Origin: Burkholderiales bacterium
GTDB lineage: Bacteria; Pseudomonadota; Gammaproteobacteria; Burkholderiales; Casimicrobiaceae
DNA: 18,240 nt
Assembly: GCA_025354075.1 (NCBI GenBank)
Contig: JANXNO010000496.1
Location: 1 to 18,240 of the forward strand
Direction: 5' to 3'
In this document: piece by piece, positions 1 to 6,645 of the stretch
Numbering within the stretch: the first letter of the stretch is position 1
Layout of the letters: each line of letters opens with the position of its first letter
The notes under the pieces: generated by a model
What the model was told of the DNA's origin: nothing
Databases searched by the model: none
Seen by the model: the letters and a program-made list of their open reading frames with translations, nothing else
Position numbers and translations under genes: made by a program

Positions 1-387
1 CTGACGCAAATCGAACACCACGCGACTGGACACCCAGTGCAGCGCCAGATCACCCAAAAAATTAGCCGCGCCGCGTAGCACAAAGATCGCGACCAGCAAA
101 AACGGAAACCACAGAATTGGCATCGCGTCGAGCACGCTCGACAACCAGGCGAATATGGCGGATTGTGACAGCGCGCTTTGCACAGGCACCAACGCCACAC
201 CTTGCGCCACGGCAGCCACGGCCTTTTCAGCAACAAACGCGCGATCCAGAATGCGTGAAAAAGCAATCGTGATCACCGGTTCGGTCAACGAAACCAGCGC
301 CAGCATCAACATGCCCGCAATCAGTCGCCCGCGGTAGGGCTTGGCATAACGGAGAAGTCGTTTGTATCGCTGGAAGTCACTGGTCAT
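1..387 (-). CDS. msbA: Lipid A export ATP-binding/permease protein MsbA, N-terminal part (cut by window edge)
   Basis: These are the first 129 residues of a protein that continues beyond the left edge. MsbA is an inner-membrane ABC exporter that flips lipid A-core from the cytoplasmic to the periplasmic leaflet. The protein opens with MTSDFQRYKRLLRYAKPYRG, the usual cytoplasmic elbow before the first membrane helix of MsbA proteins. A hydrophobic helix follows at about residues 21-42, and a second at about 93-110 (hydrophobic stretch with PILWFPFLLVAIFVLRG). The last visible residues (DLALHWVSSRVVFDLRQ) match the loop after helix 2, where family members carry a conserved V-x-D-L-R pattern. 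The nucleotide-binding domain is outside the window, so the ATPase motifs cannot be checked. The ATG at 385-387 is the natural start. The gene diverges from the B12 uptake operon across a 515-bp spacer. Another ABC exporter of the same fold is possible but less likely. Confidence 0.8.
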   Translation of the reverse strand, partial: MTSDFQRYKRLLRYAKPYRGRLIAGMLMLALVSLTEPVITIAFSRILDRAFVAEKAVAAVAQGVALVPVQSALSQSAIFAWLSSVLDAMPILWFPFLLVAIFVLRGAANFLGDLALHWVSSRVVFDLRQ

Positions 388-413
388 AGGTAAATTGTTG
401 CACGCCCCTGCTA

Positions 414-516
414 ATTCCATTTTCAAATCAATCCGATACGTCGTAGGTCCTCCTTGCCGTGCATGCGCACTGTCTGCGTCGTCGCGCCTAGTCTCGAATT
501 GATTTGAAAATGGAAT
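414..516. repeat. Long inverted repeat in the msbA/btuB divergent spacer
   Basis: The arms are 414-436 and 494-516. Nineteen consecutive bases pair perfectly (414-432 with 498-516), then one mismatch, then three more pairs. The arms are AT-rich, while the 57-bp centre is GC-rich and contains the small palindrome gcatgc at 461-466. Read outward, both arms give attgatttgaaaatggaat, so the same sequence points towards msbA on one side and btuB on the other. The right arm ends only a few bases before the cobalamin riboswitch. It could be a pair of operator or promoter sites serving both divergent genes, or the ends of a very small non-coding mobile element. No clear target-site duplication is visible. 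The function is unknown. Confidence 0.75.
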
Positions 517-523
517 AAACTTC

Positions 524-725
524 CGCCTCAAGCAAGGTGCTCCAAGCGTGTTTCAACACGCTGACGAGTGAAACGGGAAAACAGTGCGTCAGCTTTTTTG
601 ACCATTCTGTTACTGCCCCCGCAACGGTAAATCGCATCAACGCAGGTTGCCTCAGCCACTGAAACGTCGAGTTTTGGGAAGGCGCAAACCAAAGTGCGGC
701 GATCAAGTCCGGAGACCGGCCCTGC
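524..725 (+). promoter_or_regulatory. Cobalamin (AdoCbl) riboswitch upstream of the btu operon
   Basis: The conserved blocks of the cobalamin aptamer occur in order: ggtgctcc (536-543), gagtgaaacgggaa (566-579), the B12 box region with gcccccgcaacggtaa (615-630), the gccactgaaa block (655-664), gggaaggcg (676-684), and the closing agtccggagaccggcc (706-721). In known examples, binding of adenosylcobalamin or a related corrinoid lowers expression of the downstream gene, by terminating transcription or hiding the ribosome-binding site. About 180 bases separate the aptamer from the btuB start, enough for an expression platform. I see no classical terminator with a U run there, so control of translation is more likely, which is an inference. 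The location fits, since the next gene is a TonB-dependent corrinoid-type receptor. The aptamer ends are approximate. Confidence 0.93.
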
Positions 726-902
726 TTGCCCGTTGCCCGCCTCAGGTGACGGATTCAATGCTGGCTGTGCGGGGATGCACGGTAAAGCGAGCGCTGCTTG
801 CCGACCTCTTCCCGGCCTGCGTGCGCTCCCTTTCCGTGACCCTTTCCGTCCAGTCAGCAGCATCAGCTGCCGAGCGGAGGGCTTGGCTCAACAAGGAACG
901 TT

Positions 903-2786
903 ATGCAGTATTTCATTGGCTCGCGACAGAGCACAGCCGTATTTTTTTCATCTAAGTTAATCGTCACCGCTTTGGCTACGACGGGATGCGTAATTAGCGC
1001 AACGACGCATGCGCAAACTACCGCGACTTCAAAGGTCCAAGAAGTAGTCGTCACCGGCACGCGCACGCCCACCCGTGTGGACGAAGCGCTTGGCGAAGTC
1101 ACCGTGATTGGCCGCGACCAGATCGAGCAGTCCGCTGGCAAAACGTTGGCCGAACTCTTGGGTCAACAAGCGGGCGTGCAGTTCTGGTCCAGTGGTGGAC
1201 TTGGCAAAGCCAGTTCCGTATCGCTGCGCGGACTTGAAGCGCGGCACACGTTGCTACTGATCGACGGCGTGCGCTACAACTCAGCCACCGTTGGTTTGCC
1301 CACCTGGGAAAACATCCCGCTCGAATCCATCGAGCGCATCGAGATCGTGCGTGGGCCGCTATCTGGCCTGTACGGCAGCGATGCAGTCGGCGGAGTAGTT
1401 CAAATTTTCACGCGACGCGGAAAGGACGGCTTTCGCGGAAATGCTGTCGCAACCGTCGGCTCAAAGCGCTTCGGTCAACTCGGAGGTGGATTGAGTTTTG
1501 GTCAAGGCGCGTTTGACGGATCGCTGCAAGCGCAACGCACCGAAAATCGCGGCTTCTCCGCCACCAACAGTCACGTACCGTTCGGCAGCTACAACGCCGA
1601 CAACGACGGCTTCCGCCAAAACAGCGGCAGCGCCCAGCTCGGCTGGAAAATCGGCGGTGGCTGGCGCGCCGATGCACGCTCGCTGCAATCAGACGGCGTG
1701 ACGCAGTACGACGATGGCCCCGGCGCGGACGCCAAAGCCAAGCTGCGTACACAGGTCGCGTCAGTCAACGTTGGCGGGCCGGTCACGGCCATTTGGCAAA
1801 CCTACTTGCGCGTGGCGCGCTCGACGGATGACTACATCACGCTAGCGAGCGCATCGCCGTTCAGCGATCTCGGAAAAATTGCCACGGTACAGGAGCAGTT
1901 GGCGTGGGAAAACACCGTTGCCACTTCGATTGGCGCGGCTGTTGTCATCCTCGAACAAACCAAACAAAAAGTCAGTCGTCCGGGCGCACCGTTTTCAGTG
2001 TCTGATCGCGACATCACTGGCGTTGCAGCGGGTCTGAACGGTCAAGCAGGCGCGCATCATTGGCAGGCGAATTTGCGCCACGACAGCAACTCGCAATTCG
2101 GTTCGCAAACCACTGGCACGGCGGCGTACGGCTTTGACATCACGTCGGCTTGGCGCGTCGGCGCGTCGTATGGCACTAGCTTTGTGGTTCCGAATTTCAA
2201 TCAGCTTTACTTCCCGAATTTTGGCAATCCGAAACTGCTGCCTGAAGAGGGCAAACAGTCCGAGGTCAACCTTCGCTGGCTCGGCAACAATCAGCAAGCG
2301 CGCGTTGCGTATTTCGATAACCGGATTCGCGGCTACATCTCCAGCGGCCCGCTGCCAACCAACATTCCACGCACGCGCATCGACGGTGTGACTGCGAGTT
2401 ATGAAGCACGCATCGCCATCGTCACACTCGCTGCCAGCGTTGATCACGTCAACCCGCGCAACGACACCAGCGGCTCCTCAAACTACGGCAAACTGCTGCC
2501 ACGACGCGTCAAGGATTCCGCAAAGCTTGGAGCGGATGTTGAGCTCGGCGCGTGGCGTTTGGGTGGATCGGTCGTGGCGTTCAGTTCGCGTTTCGACGAC
2601 GGCGCGAACACAACGCGATTGCCCGGTTTCGCGACGCTGGATCTCCGCGCCGATTGGCGTCTCTCCAAAGAGTGGTCGATCAACGCGCGCCTGAATAACG
2701 TCACCGACAAAAAGTACGAAACCGTGTACGGCTACAACCAGCCCGGACGCGAGGGTTATTTGACGCTGCGCTACAGCGGCTTTTGA
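903..2786 (+). CDS. btuB: TonB-dependent outer-membrane cobalamin receptor (BtuB-like)
   Basis: This 627-residue outer-membrane receptor should bind vitamin B12 or related corrinoids outside the cell and pass them to the periplasm using TonB energy. A signal peptide runs to about residue 37 (cleavage after THA). The TonB-box region QEVVVTGT lies at about 46-53. The plug domain (about 55-173) contains VSLRGLEARHTLLLIDGVR and IEIVRGPLSGLYGSDAVGG, both typical of the BtuB branch. The rest is a beta-barrel ending in LTLRYSGF, with the terminal aromatic residue needed for outer-membrane insertion. The ATG at 903 follows an aaggaa ribosome site at 893-898. Its length is close to that of E. coli BtuB. 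The cobalamin riboswitch upstream and the BtuFCD-like genes downstream make cobalamin the likely substrate. A siderophore receptor is the main alternative, but the switch argues against it. Confidence 0.92.
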   Translation: MQYFIGSRQSTAVFFSSKLIVTALATTGCVISATTHAQTTATSKVQEVVVTGTRTPTRVDEALGEVTVIGRDQIEQSAGKTLAELLGQQAGVQFWSSGGLGKASSVSLRGLEARHTLLLIDGVRYNSATVGLPTWENIPLESIERIEIVRGPLSGLYGSDAVGGVVQIFTRRGKDGFRGNAVATVGSKRFGQLGGGLSFGQGAFDGSLQAQRTENRGFSATNSHVPFGSYNADNDGFRQNSGSAQLGWKIGGGWRADARSLQSDGVTQYDDGPGADAKAKLRTQVASVNVGGPVTAIWQTYLRVARSTDDYITLASASPFSDLGKIATVQEQLAWENTVATSIGAAVVILEQTKQKVSRPGAPFSVSDRDITGVAAGLNGQAGAHHWQANLRHDSNSQFGSQTTGTAAYGFDITSAWRVGASYGTSFVVPNFNQLYFPNFGNPKLLPEEGKQSEVNLRWLGNNQQARVAYFDNRIRGYISSGPLPTNIPRTRIDGVTASYEARIAIVTLAASVDHVNPRNDTSGSSNYGKLLPRRVKDSAKLGADVELGAWRLGGSVVAFSSRFDDGANTTRLPGFATLDLRADWRLSKEWSINARLNNVTDKKYETVYGYNQPGREGYLTLRYSGF

Positions 2787-2839
2787 TTGAACACAGCGTA
2801 ATGTTTTACGAAGCTCAGGCGAGGACACTCGCCGTTCTG

Positions 2840-2960
2840 CTCCCCTCTCCCCCGGAGGGAGAGGGGCTGGGGGAGCGGGGGAGGTTGGCGCTTCGAGCAG
2901 GCTTGATGCGCTATCCAAACGTCCCCCTCTCCCTAACCCTCTCCCGCGAGGGGAGAGGGG
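2840..2960. repeat. REP-like doublet of GC-rich hairpins between btuB and btuF
   Basis: Two strong hairpins face each other in inverted orientation. The first pairs 2842-2851 with 2857-2866 (10 bp, cccctctccc with gggagagggg). The second pairs 2937-2945 with 2951-2959 (9 bp, ccctctccc with gggagaggg). Each is flanked on its inner side by a related ccctc/gggag tract, so the whole element is roughly self-complementary. Short elements of this composition are common between genes in many proteobacteria. It contains no stop codon in the frame leading into btuF, so btuF can be read open back into btuB. It probably forms a stable structure in the operon mRNA and could affect relative btuB and btuF expression; this is inferred. 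Confidence 0.8.
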
Positions 2961-3019
2961 ACCTGCATGAATTGATTGCGCAGTTTGGGCTGCCTGCCAC
3001 GCGGAGCGGCGGCACGCGG

Positions 3020-3916
3020 TTGTTTGACGTTCGCGCGCTAGTCTCGCTCGCAGCGCTTTGCGTCATGACATCCTTTAGTCCACTGGCCGCGCAAACAACC
3101 GGGACGATCACCCTCCGCGATGATCGCAACGTAGAACTGACCTTCGCCGCGTCCCCGCAACGCATCATCAGCCTCGTGCCGTCCGTCACCGAAAGCGTTT
3201 GCGTGCTCGGCGCGTGCAAGCGGCTGGTCGGAACCGATCAATTCTCGAATACGCCCGCCGAAGTTCGAGCATTGCCGAAGCTCGGCGGACTCGATGAGGC
3301 GCAAGTCGAGCGCATCGTCTCTCTCAAGCCGGACGTTGTCCTCGCCACAAAATCAGCTCGCGTTGTTGACCGACTGGAGTCGCTCGGCGTCAAGGTCATC
3401 GTGCTTGAATCGCAAAGTCACGCCGACGTGAAGCGCACGCTGAGACTCCTGGCGAATCTGTTCAACGCGCTCGATCAGGCGGAGCGAGTGTGGAGCGAGA
3501 TCGAGCGCGACACAGCGCTAGCAGCCTCAAAGGTGCCGCAAGCATTGCGCGGCAAGAAGGTTTATTTCGAAGTCTCTTCCGAGCCTTATGCAGCGGGCGC
3601 CAGCTCGTTTATTGGCGAAACGTTGATGCGACTTGGCATCGGCAACATCGTACCGCGCTCGCTCGGCCCATTCCCAAAATTGAACCCCGAGTTCATCGTT
3701 CGCGCCCGCCCCGACATCATCATGGCGTCGGAGCGTCAAGTGAAGTCGATGGCGGATCGCCCCGGCTGGCAGGGCTTGACGGCGCTTCAGGGTCGAAGTT
3801 GCGGTTTCGCGAAAGAGAAATATGAATTGCTGATTCGCCCCGGCCCACGCATGGGTGAAGCTGCGCTGGTGATTGCCGATTGTCTGGCAGGTTTACGCGC
3901 ACCAACGACGCAATGA
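3020..3916 (+). CDS. btuF: Periplasmic cobalamin-binding protein (BtuF-like)
   Basis: This is the substrate-binding protein of the B12 ABC importer; it would receive cobalamin from BtuB in the periplasm and deliver it to BtuCD. The mature protein has the helical-backbone (class III, Fe/B12 periplasmic) pattern: RIISLVPSVTESVCVLGA, LVGTDQFSNTPAEVRALPKL, GGLDEAQVERIVSLKPDVVL, and later YFEVSSEPYAAGASSFIGE. The start is uncertain. The frame is open from a TTG at 2783 that overlaps the btuB stop, but residues from there pass through the REP-like doublet and look like translated repeat. I prefer the TTG at 3020, which gives a signal peptide (FDVRALVSLAALCVMTSFSPLAA, cleaved before QTTG) and 298 residues, near the usual family size. 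An ATG at 3064 would leave too short a signal sequence. The stop overlaps btuC in ATGA, suggesting translational coupling. Confidence 0.85.
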   Translation: MFDVRALVSLAALCVMTSFSPLAAQTTGTITLRDDRNVELTFAASPQRIISLVPSVTESVCVLGACKRLVGTDQFSNTPAEVRALPKLGGLDEAQVERIVSLKPDVVLATKSARVVDRLESLGVKVIVLESQSHADVKRTLRLLANLFNALDQAERVWSEIERDTALAASKVPQALRGKKVYFEVSSEPYAAGASSFIGETLMRLGIGNIVPRSLGPFPKLNPEFIVRARPDIIMASERQVKSMADRPGWQGLTALQGRSCGFAKEKYELLIRPGPRMGEAALVIADCLAGLRAPTTQ

Positions 3917-4929
3917 AGCAAGACGCATCTCGCCGCAAAACGCTAGCAATCGGTTTGCTCATTGCAGCCATCGTATTCACCGCACTCGGCCTCGCCGTAG
4001 GCAGCGAAGGCTTCTCCCTCGCCCAACTGCGCACTGATCTAGCAGGCGACGACGCATCACTCATCCTCGGCCAAATCCGCGCACCGCGAACGTTAGGCGC
4101 GTTACTCGTCGGCGCGTTGCTCGGGCTCGCAGGCGCAATCTCACAGGGCTTATTTCGCAACCCACTCGCGGACCCGTACTTGCTCGGCTCGGCAGCGGGC
4201 GCGTCCCTCGGCGTGGTGATGGTGCTCGCTGCCGGAAGCGCGAGCGGCTACGCAATCTCACTGGTATCAGCGCAACTGGTGGCGCGCGTCGGACTCGTCA
4301 CTGCCGCTTTTTTCGGCGCGCTGATCGGCGTCACGCTGACGCTACTGCTCGCTCGCGGCGCGCAGCACACATTGCGCCTGTTGCTGGCGGGCGTGGTGGT
4401 GGGCGTGGTGTTGAGCGCGATCACCGAATTGCTCGCCGCAACCAGTGCCGACGCGCTGCGTGGCAAGCAGGCATTCATGTTGGGCAGCACCGGATTTCTC
4501 GGCTGGCCGAGCGTCACCTTGCTAGCCGCAGGCCTCTGCGTCGCGCTGCCCGTCGCACGCGTGCTATCGCGCACGCTGGACGCGCTGACGCTCGGCGAAG
4601 ACAGCGCGGCCACGTTAGGTCTGCCGCTGCAAAAAATTCGCGCCACGCTGGTGCTGGTGCTCGCCGCGTGCACCGGGCTCGCCGTATCGCAGGCGGGGCT
4701 GGTCGCGTTCGTCGGCCTCGCCGCGCCGCACCTCGTGCGCCGCTTTGCGCCGTCCACGCACGGCTATAGGGTGCTGATGAGCGCCGCAGCGGGCGGCGTG
4801 TTGCTGCTTGGTGCAGACGTGCTGGCGCGCGGGCTCATTGCGCCGCAGGAATTGCCAGTCGGCGTGGTCACCGCATTCCTCGGCGGCGGCTACCTGCTGT
4901 GGCTGCTGCATCGCCGGAATTTCGCATGA
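3913..4929 (+). CDS. btuC: Cobalamin ABC transporter permease (BtuC-like, FecCD family)
   Basis: This is the inner-membrane channel subunit of the vitamin B12 importer, working as a dimer with two BtuD ATPases. The 338 residues contain about ten hydrophobic helices and FecCD-family landmarks: LILGQIRAPRTLGALLVGALLGLAG near the N-terminus, QGLFRNPLADPYLLGSAAGA, LAGVVVGVVLSA, and GLVAFVGLAAPHLVR in the region that contacts the ATPase. I chose the ATG at 3913 because it overlaps the btuF stop (ATGA) and begins just before a charged stretch and the first helix. A TTG at 3880 would add eleven unconvincing residues. The gene ends in another ATGA overlap with btuD. FecCD permeases also serve siderophores and haem, so the B12 assignment rests on the riboswitch and neighbours. 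Confidence 0.9.
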   Translation: MKQDASRRKTLAIGLLIAAIVFTALGLAVGSEGFSLAQLRTDLAGDDASLILGQIRAPRTLGALLVGALLGLAGAISQGLFRNPLADPYLLGSAAGASLGVVMVLAAGSASGYAISLVSAQLVARVGLVTAAFFGALIGVTLTLLLARGAQHTLRLLLAGVVVGVVLSAITELLAATSADALRGKQAFMLGSTGFLGWPSVTLLAAGLCVALPVARVLSRTLDALTLGEDSAATLGLPLQKIRATLVLVLAACTGLAVSQAGLVAFVGLAAPHLVRRFAPSTHGYRVLMSAAAGGVLLLGADVLARGLIAPQELPVGVVTAFLGGGYLLWLLHRRNFA

Positions 4930-5696
4930 CACTGCGCGCTGAAAATCTGCGCGTCGTGCTCGGTGACCGCACCGTGTTGCACGACGTATCTTGCGCGTTC
5001 GAACCCGGATGGACAGCCATCGTCGGCCCCAACGGCGCCGGCAAATCAACGCTGTTGCGAGCGCTCGCCGGACTGCTCAAACAGGCCAGCGGACGCATCA
5101 CATTGCACGGCAAGCCGCTTGCGGATTACGCAGCCAACGAGCGTGGCAAAGCCATCGCGTGGCTCGCGCAACAGGGCGAAACGACGGGCGACCTCACGGC
5201 ACGAGAAACCGTACACCTCGGACGGCTGCCACACATCGGCCTGCTCGGCGGACCCACGGCTAGGGACGAAGCCATCGTAGACGCCGCGCTCGCCGCCACC
5301 GAAAGCACCGACTGGCAACACCGAAGACTGCACCAACTCTCAGGCGGTGAACGCCAGCGCGTGCTGCTGTCCCGCGCCCTCGCTGCCGAGTCCCCTGTGC
5401 TGCTACTAGACGAGCCCACCACCCACCTCGACCCGCCACACCAAGTCGCGCTAGCCCGCCTGTTCCGCCGCCTCGCCACCACCCACACCGTCATCACCGT
5501 GCTGCACGATCTGCCGCTGGCGGTGCAGGCGGATCGGCTGCTAGTTATGCGGGATGGGGTGGTTGCGGGGCATGCTGAGAGCAATGATGTGGCGCTGCAT
5601 GTGGCGTTGGTTGAGGCGTTTGATCGGGCGATTGCGGTCATCCCCGCGACCGCGCCGAGTAAGCATCCTGCGGTTTCGTTGCGGCTTGACGATTGA
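4926..5696 (+). CDS. btuD: Cobalamin ABC transporter ATP-binding protein (BtuD-like)
   Basis: This cytoplasmic ATPase drives cobalamin import through the BtuC-like permease. All ABC motifs are present in its 256 residues: Walker A GPNGAGKST (34-42), a Q-loop in LAQQGE (about 80-85), the signature LSGGERQRV (138-146), Walker B VLLLDEP with the catalytic glutamate (158-164), a D-loop in THLD, and the switch histidine in VLHDL (about 194). The ATG at 4926 overlaps the btuC stop as ATGA; an upstream GTG at 4899 lies inside btuC and is less likely. This is the last gene of the riboswitch-led operon, and no further corrinoid genes follow. A small hairpin lies about 35 bases after the stop. An iron-chelate ATPase would look similar, so context supports the substrate. 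Confidence 0.9.
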   Translation: MTLRAENLRVVLGDRTVLHDVSCAFEPGWTAIVGPNGAGKSTLLRALAGLLKQASGRITLHGKPLADYAANERGKAIAWLAQQGETTGDLTARETVHLGRLPHIGLLGGPTARDEAIVDAALAATESTDWQHRRLHQLSGGERQRVLLSRALAAESPVLLLDEPTTHLDPPHQVALARLFRRLATTHTVITVLHDLPLAVQADRLLVMRDGVVAGHAESNDVALHVALVEAFDRAIAVIPATAPSKHPAVSLRLDD

Positions 5697-5914
5697 TCCC
5701 GCACGAACGCAGGAAGCTCTCAATTTGCCTAATGGCTTTTTCTCGAAAGCCATATTTAAACTGGGCAAAAACTAATTTTTTGACGAAACTCGACTTTGCC
5801 TTAAATAGGTCTTAAGCCCAATCGGAATAAAAGTTTACGAGCTAAGCCAATACCGAATTTCCGGTCGCCAGCCTAAGCAGCAGCATCGCAGTTTCGACTA
5901 GATTGCCCACGCGC
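5697..5914. other. AT-rich spacer between btuD and the R-M module, with a small hairpin
   Basis: No convincing gene is seen in these 218 bases. A perfect 8-bp hairpin pairs 5732-5739 (atggcttt) with 5746-5753 (aaagccat) around a 6-base loop. It could help end the btu transcript, but only a short T run follows, so it is a weak terminator candidate. The bases from about 5750 to 5850 are far more AT-rich than the btu genes and include gacgaaactcgactttgcc-like sequence without recognisable motifs. The spacer marks the change of strand and of base composition at the edge of the restriction-modification genes, so it may contain an insertion junction. No integrase, direct repeat or tRNA end is visible. 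Confidence 0.5.
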
Positions 5915-6616
5915 CTACTCATCCGTCACCGGCTGACCTCGAAGTTCATTCATTCGCTTTTCTGCAAGCCACGCCAAACGCTTTGCCTGCGTAAGCAATG
6001 TGCGCCGCAGGCCGCTTTGTACTCGACGTTCGGCGATTACCTTGGCCAACAGAGAAAGTGTTTCTGCCCGCCGAGCGATTCGCGTATCAGGATGCCCTCG
6101 AAGCTTGAGCACCGCTTCGCTCACAATCCGGCCACGGACACTTGTAGGAATAACAGCGCCCGCGTCGACAAGCAACGGAGGATCTTTCTCGTTGAGTATT
6201 GCTTTGAAGCGCGATTGCTCAATGAGTCGATCAAACACGGCTCGCTCCAACCAGTTCAGCCGGCGGGCAATGGCCGCGCTCATGTCCTGCCCTTCAAAAT
6301 GGGGCAGCGGCCAAATCTCAATTTCGAACACCTCGAAGGGATCGAGCACTTTCATCGCGACCGCATCGGTACGCTGATTGGTCAGGTGGCGGCGTATGCG
6401 GACGCGAAGCTGTTCGTTGGTCTGCCCTACATAAATCGGCTCGCCGTCGTAGTCGAAAAACGCATAGACGCCATACCTGAAATTTCCGATCTTCTGATTG
6501 ATCGGCTCGGACGTCTCAGCGTGGAGCAACGCGCCGCGTTGATCGAGAAACCGCTCAAGCTCGGCAACAAGCTGTGCGGTCTCAAATGTCGCCTGCTCAA
6601 CGATTCGTTCAGTCAA
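5915..6616 (-). CDS. GIY-YIG type II restriction endonuclease (Eco29kI-like)
   Basis: This 233-residue protein is most likely the nuclease of a type II restriction-modification system. The GIY-YIG core is visible: YGVYAFF with Tyr51, then EPIYVGQT with Tyr62, an arginine-rich helix LRVRIRRHL (about 70-78, with His77), WLERAVFD containing Glu124, and a later Asn142 in ILNEK. This order of Tyr, Tyr, Arg/His, Glu and Asn is what the Eco29kI-type branch of GIY-YIG restriction enzymes uses. It lies 29 bp downstream of a C5-cytosine methyltransferase on the same strand. The only in-frame start is TTG at 6616, since a TGA lies six codons upstream; a gaggcagg tract serves as a plausible ribosome site. 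The weak start may keep nuclease level low. Eco29kI cuts CCGCGG; specificity here is not shown by sequence. Confidence 0.82.
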   Translation of the reverse strand: MTERIVEQATFETAQLVAELERFLDQRGALLHAETSEPINQKIGNFRYGVYAFFDYDGEPIYVGQTNEQLRVRIRRHLTNQRTDAVAMKVLDPFEVFEIEIWPLPHFEGQDMSAAIARRLNWLERAVFDRLIEQSRFKAILNEKDPPLLVDAGAVIPTSVRGRIVSEAVLKLRGHPDTRIARRAETLSLLAKVIAERRVQSGLRRTLLTQAKRLAWLAEKRMNELRGQPVTDE

Positions 6617-6645
6617 AACCTGCCTCGGCCTTCAGTTGAAACGAA

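Noticed and set aside
2842..2960. The hairpins between btuB and btuF as a transcription terminator ending the operon after btuB.
   Set aside because: There is no T run after either stem and the btuFCD genes continue in the same direction; the pattern fits an intergenic repeat better.
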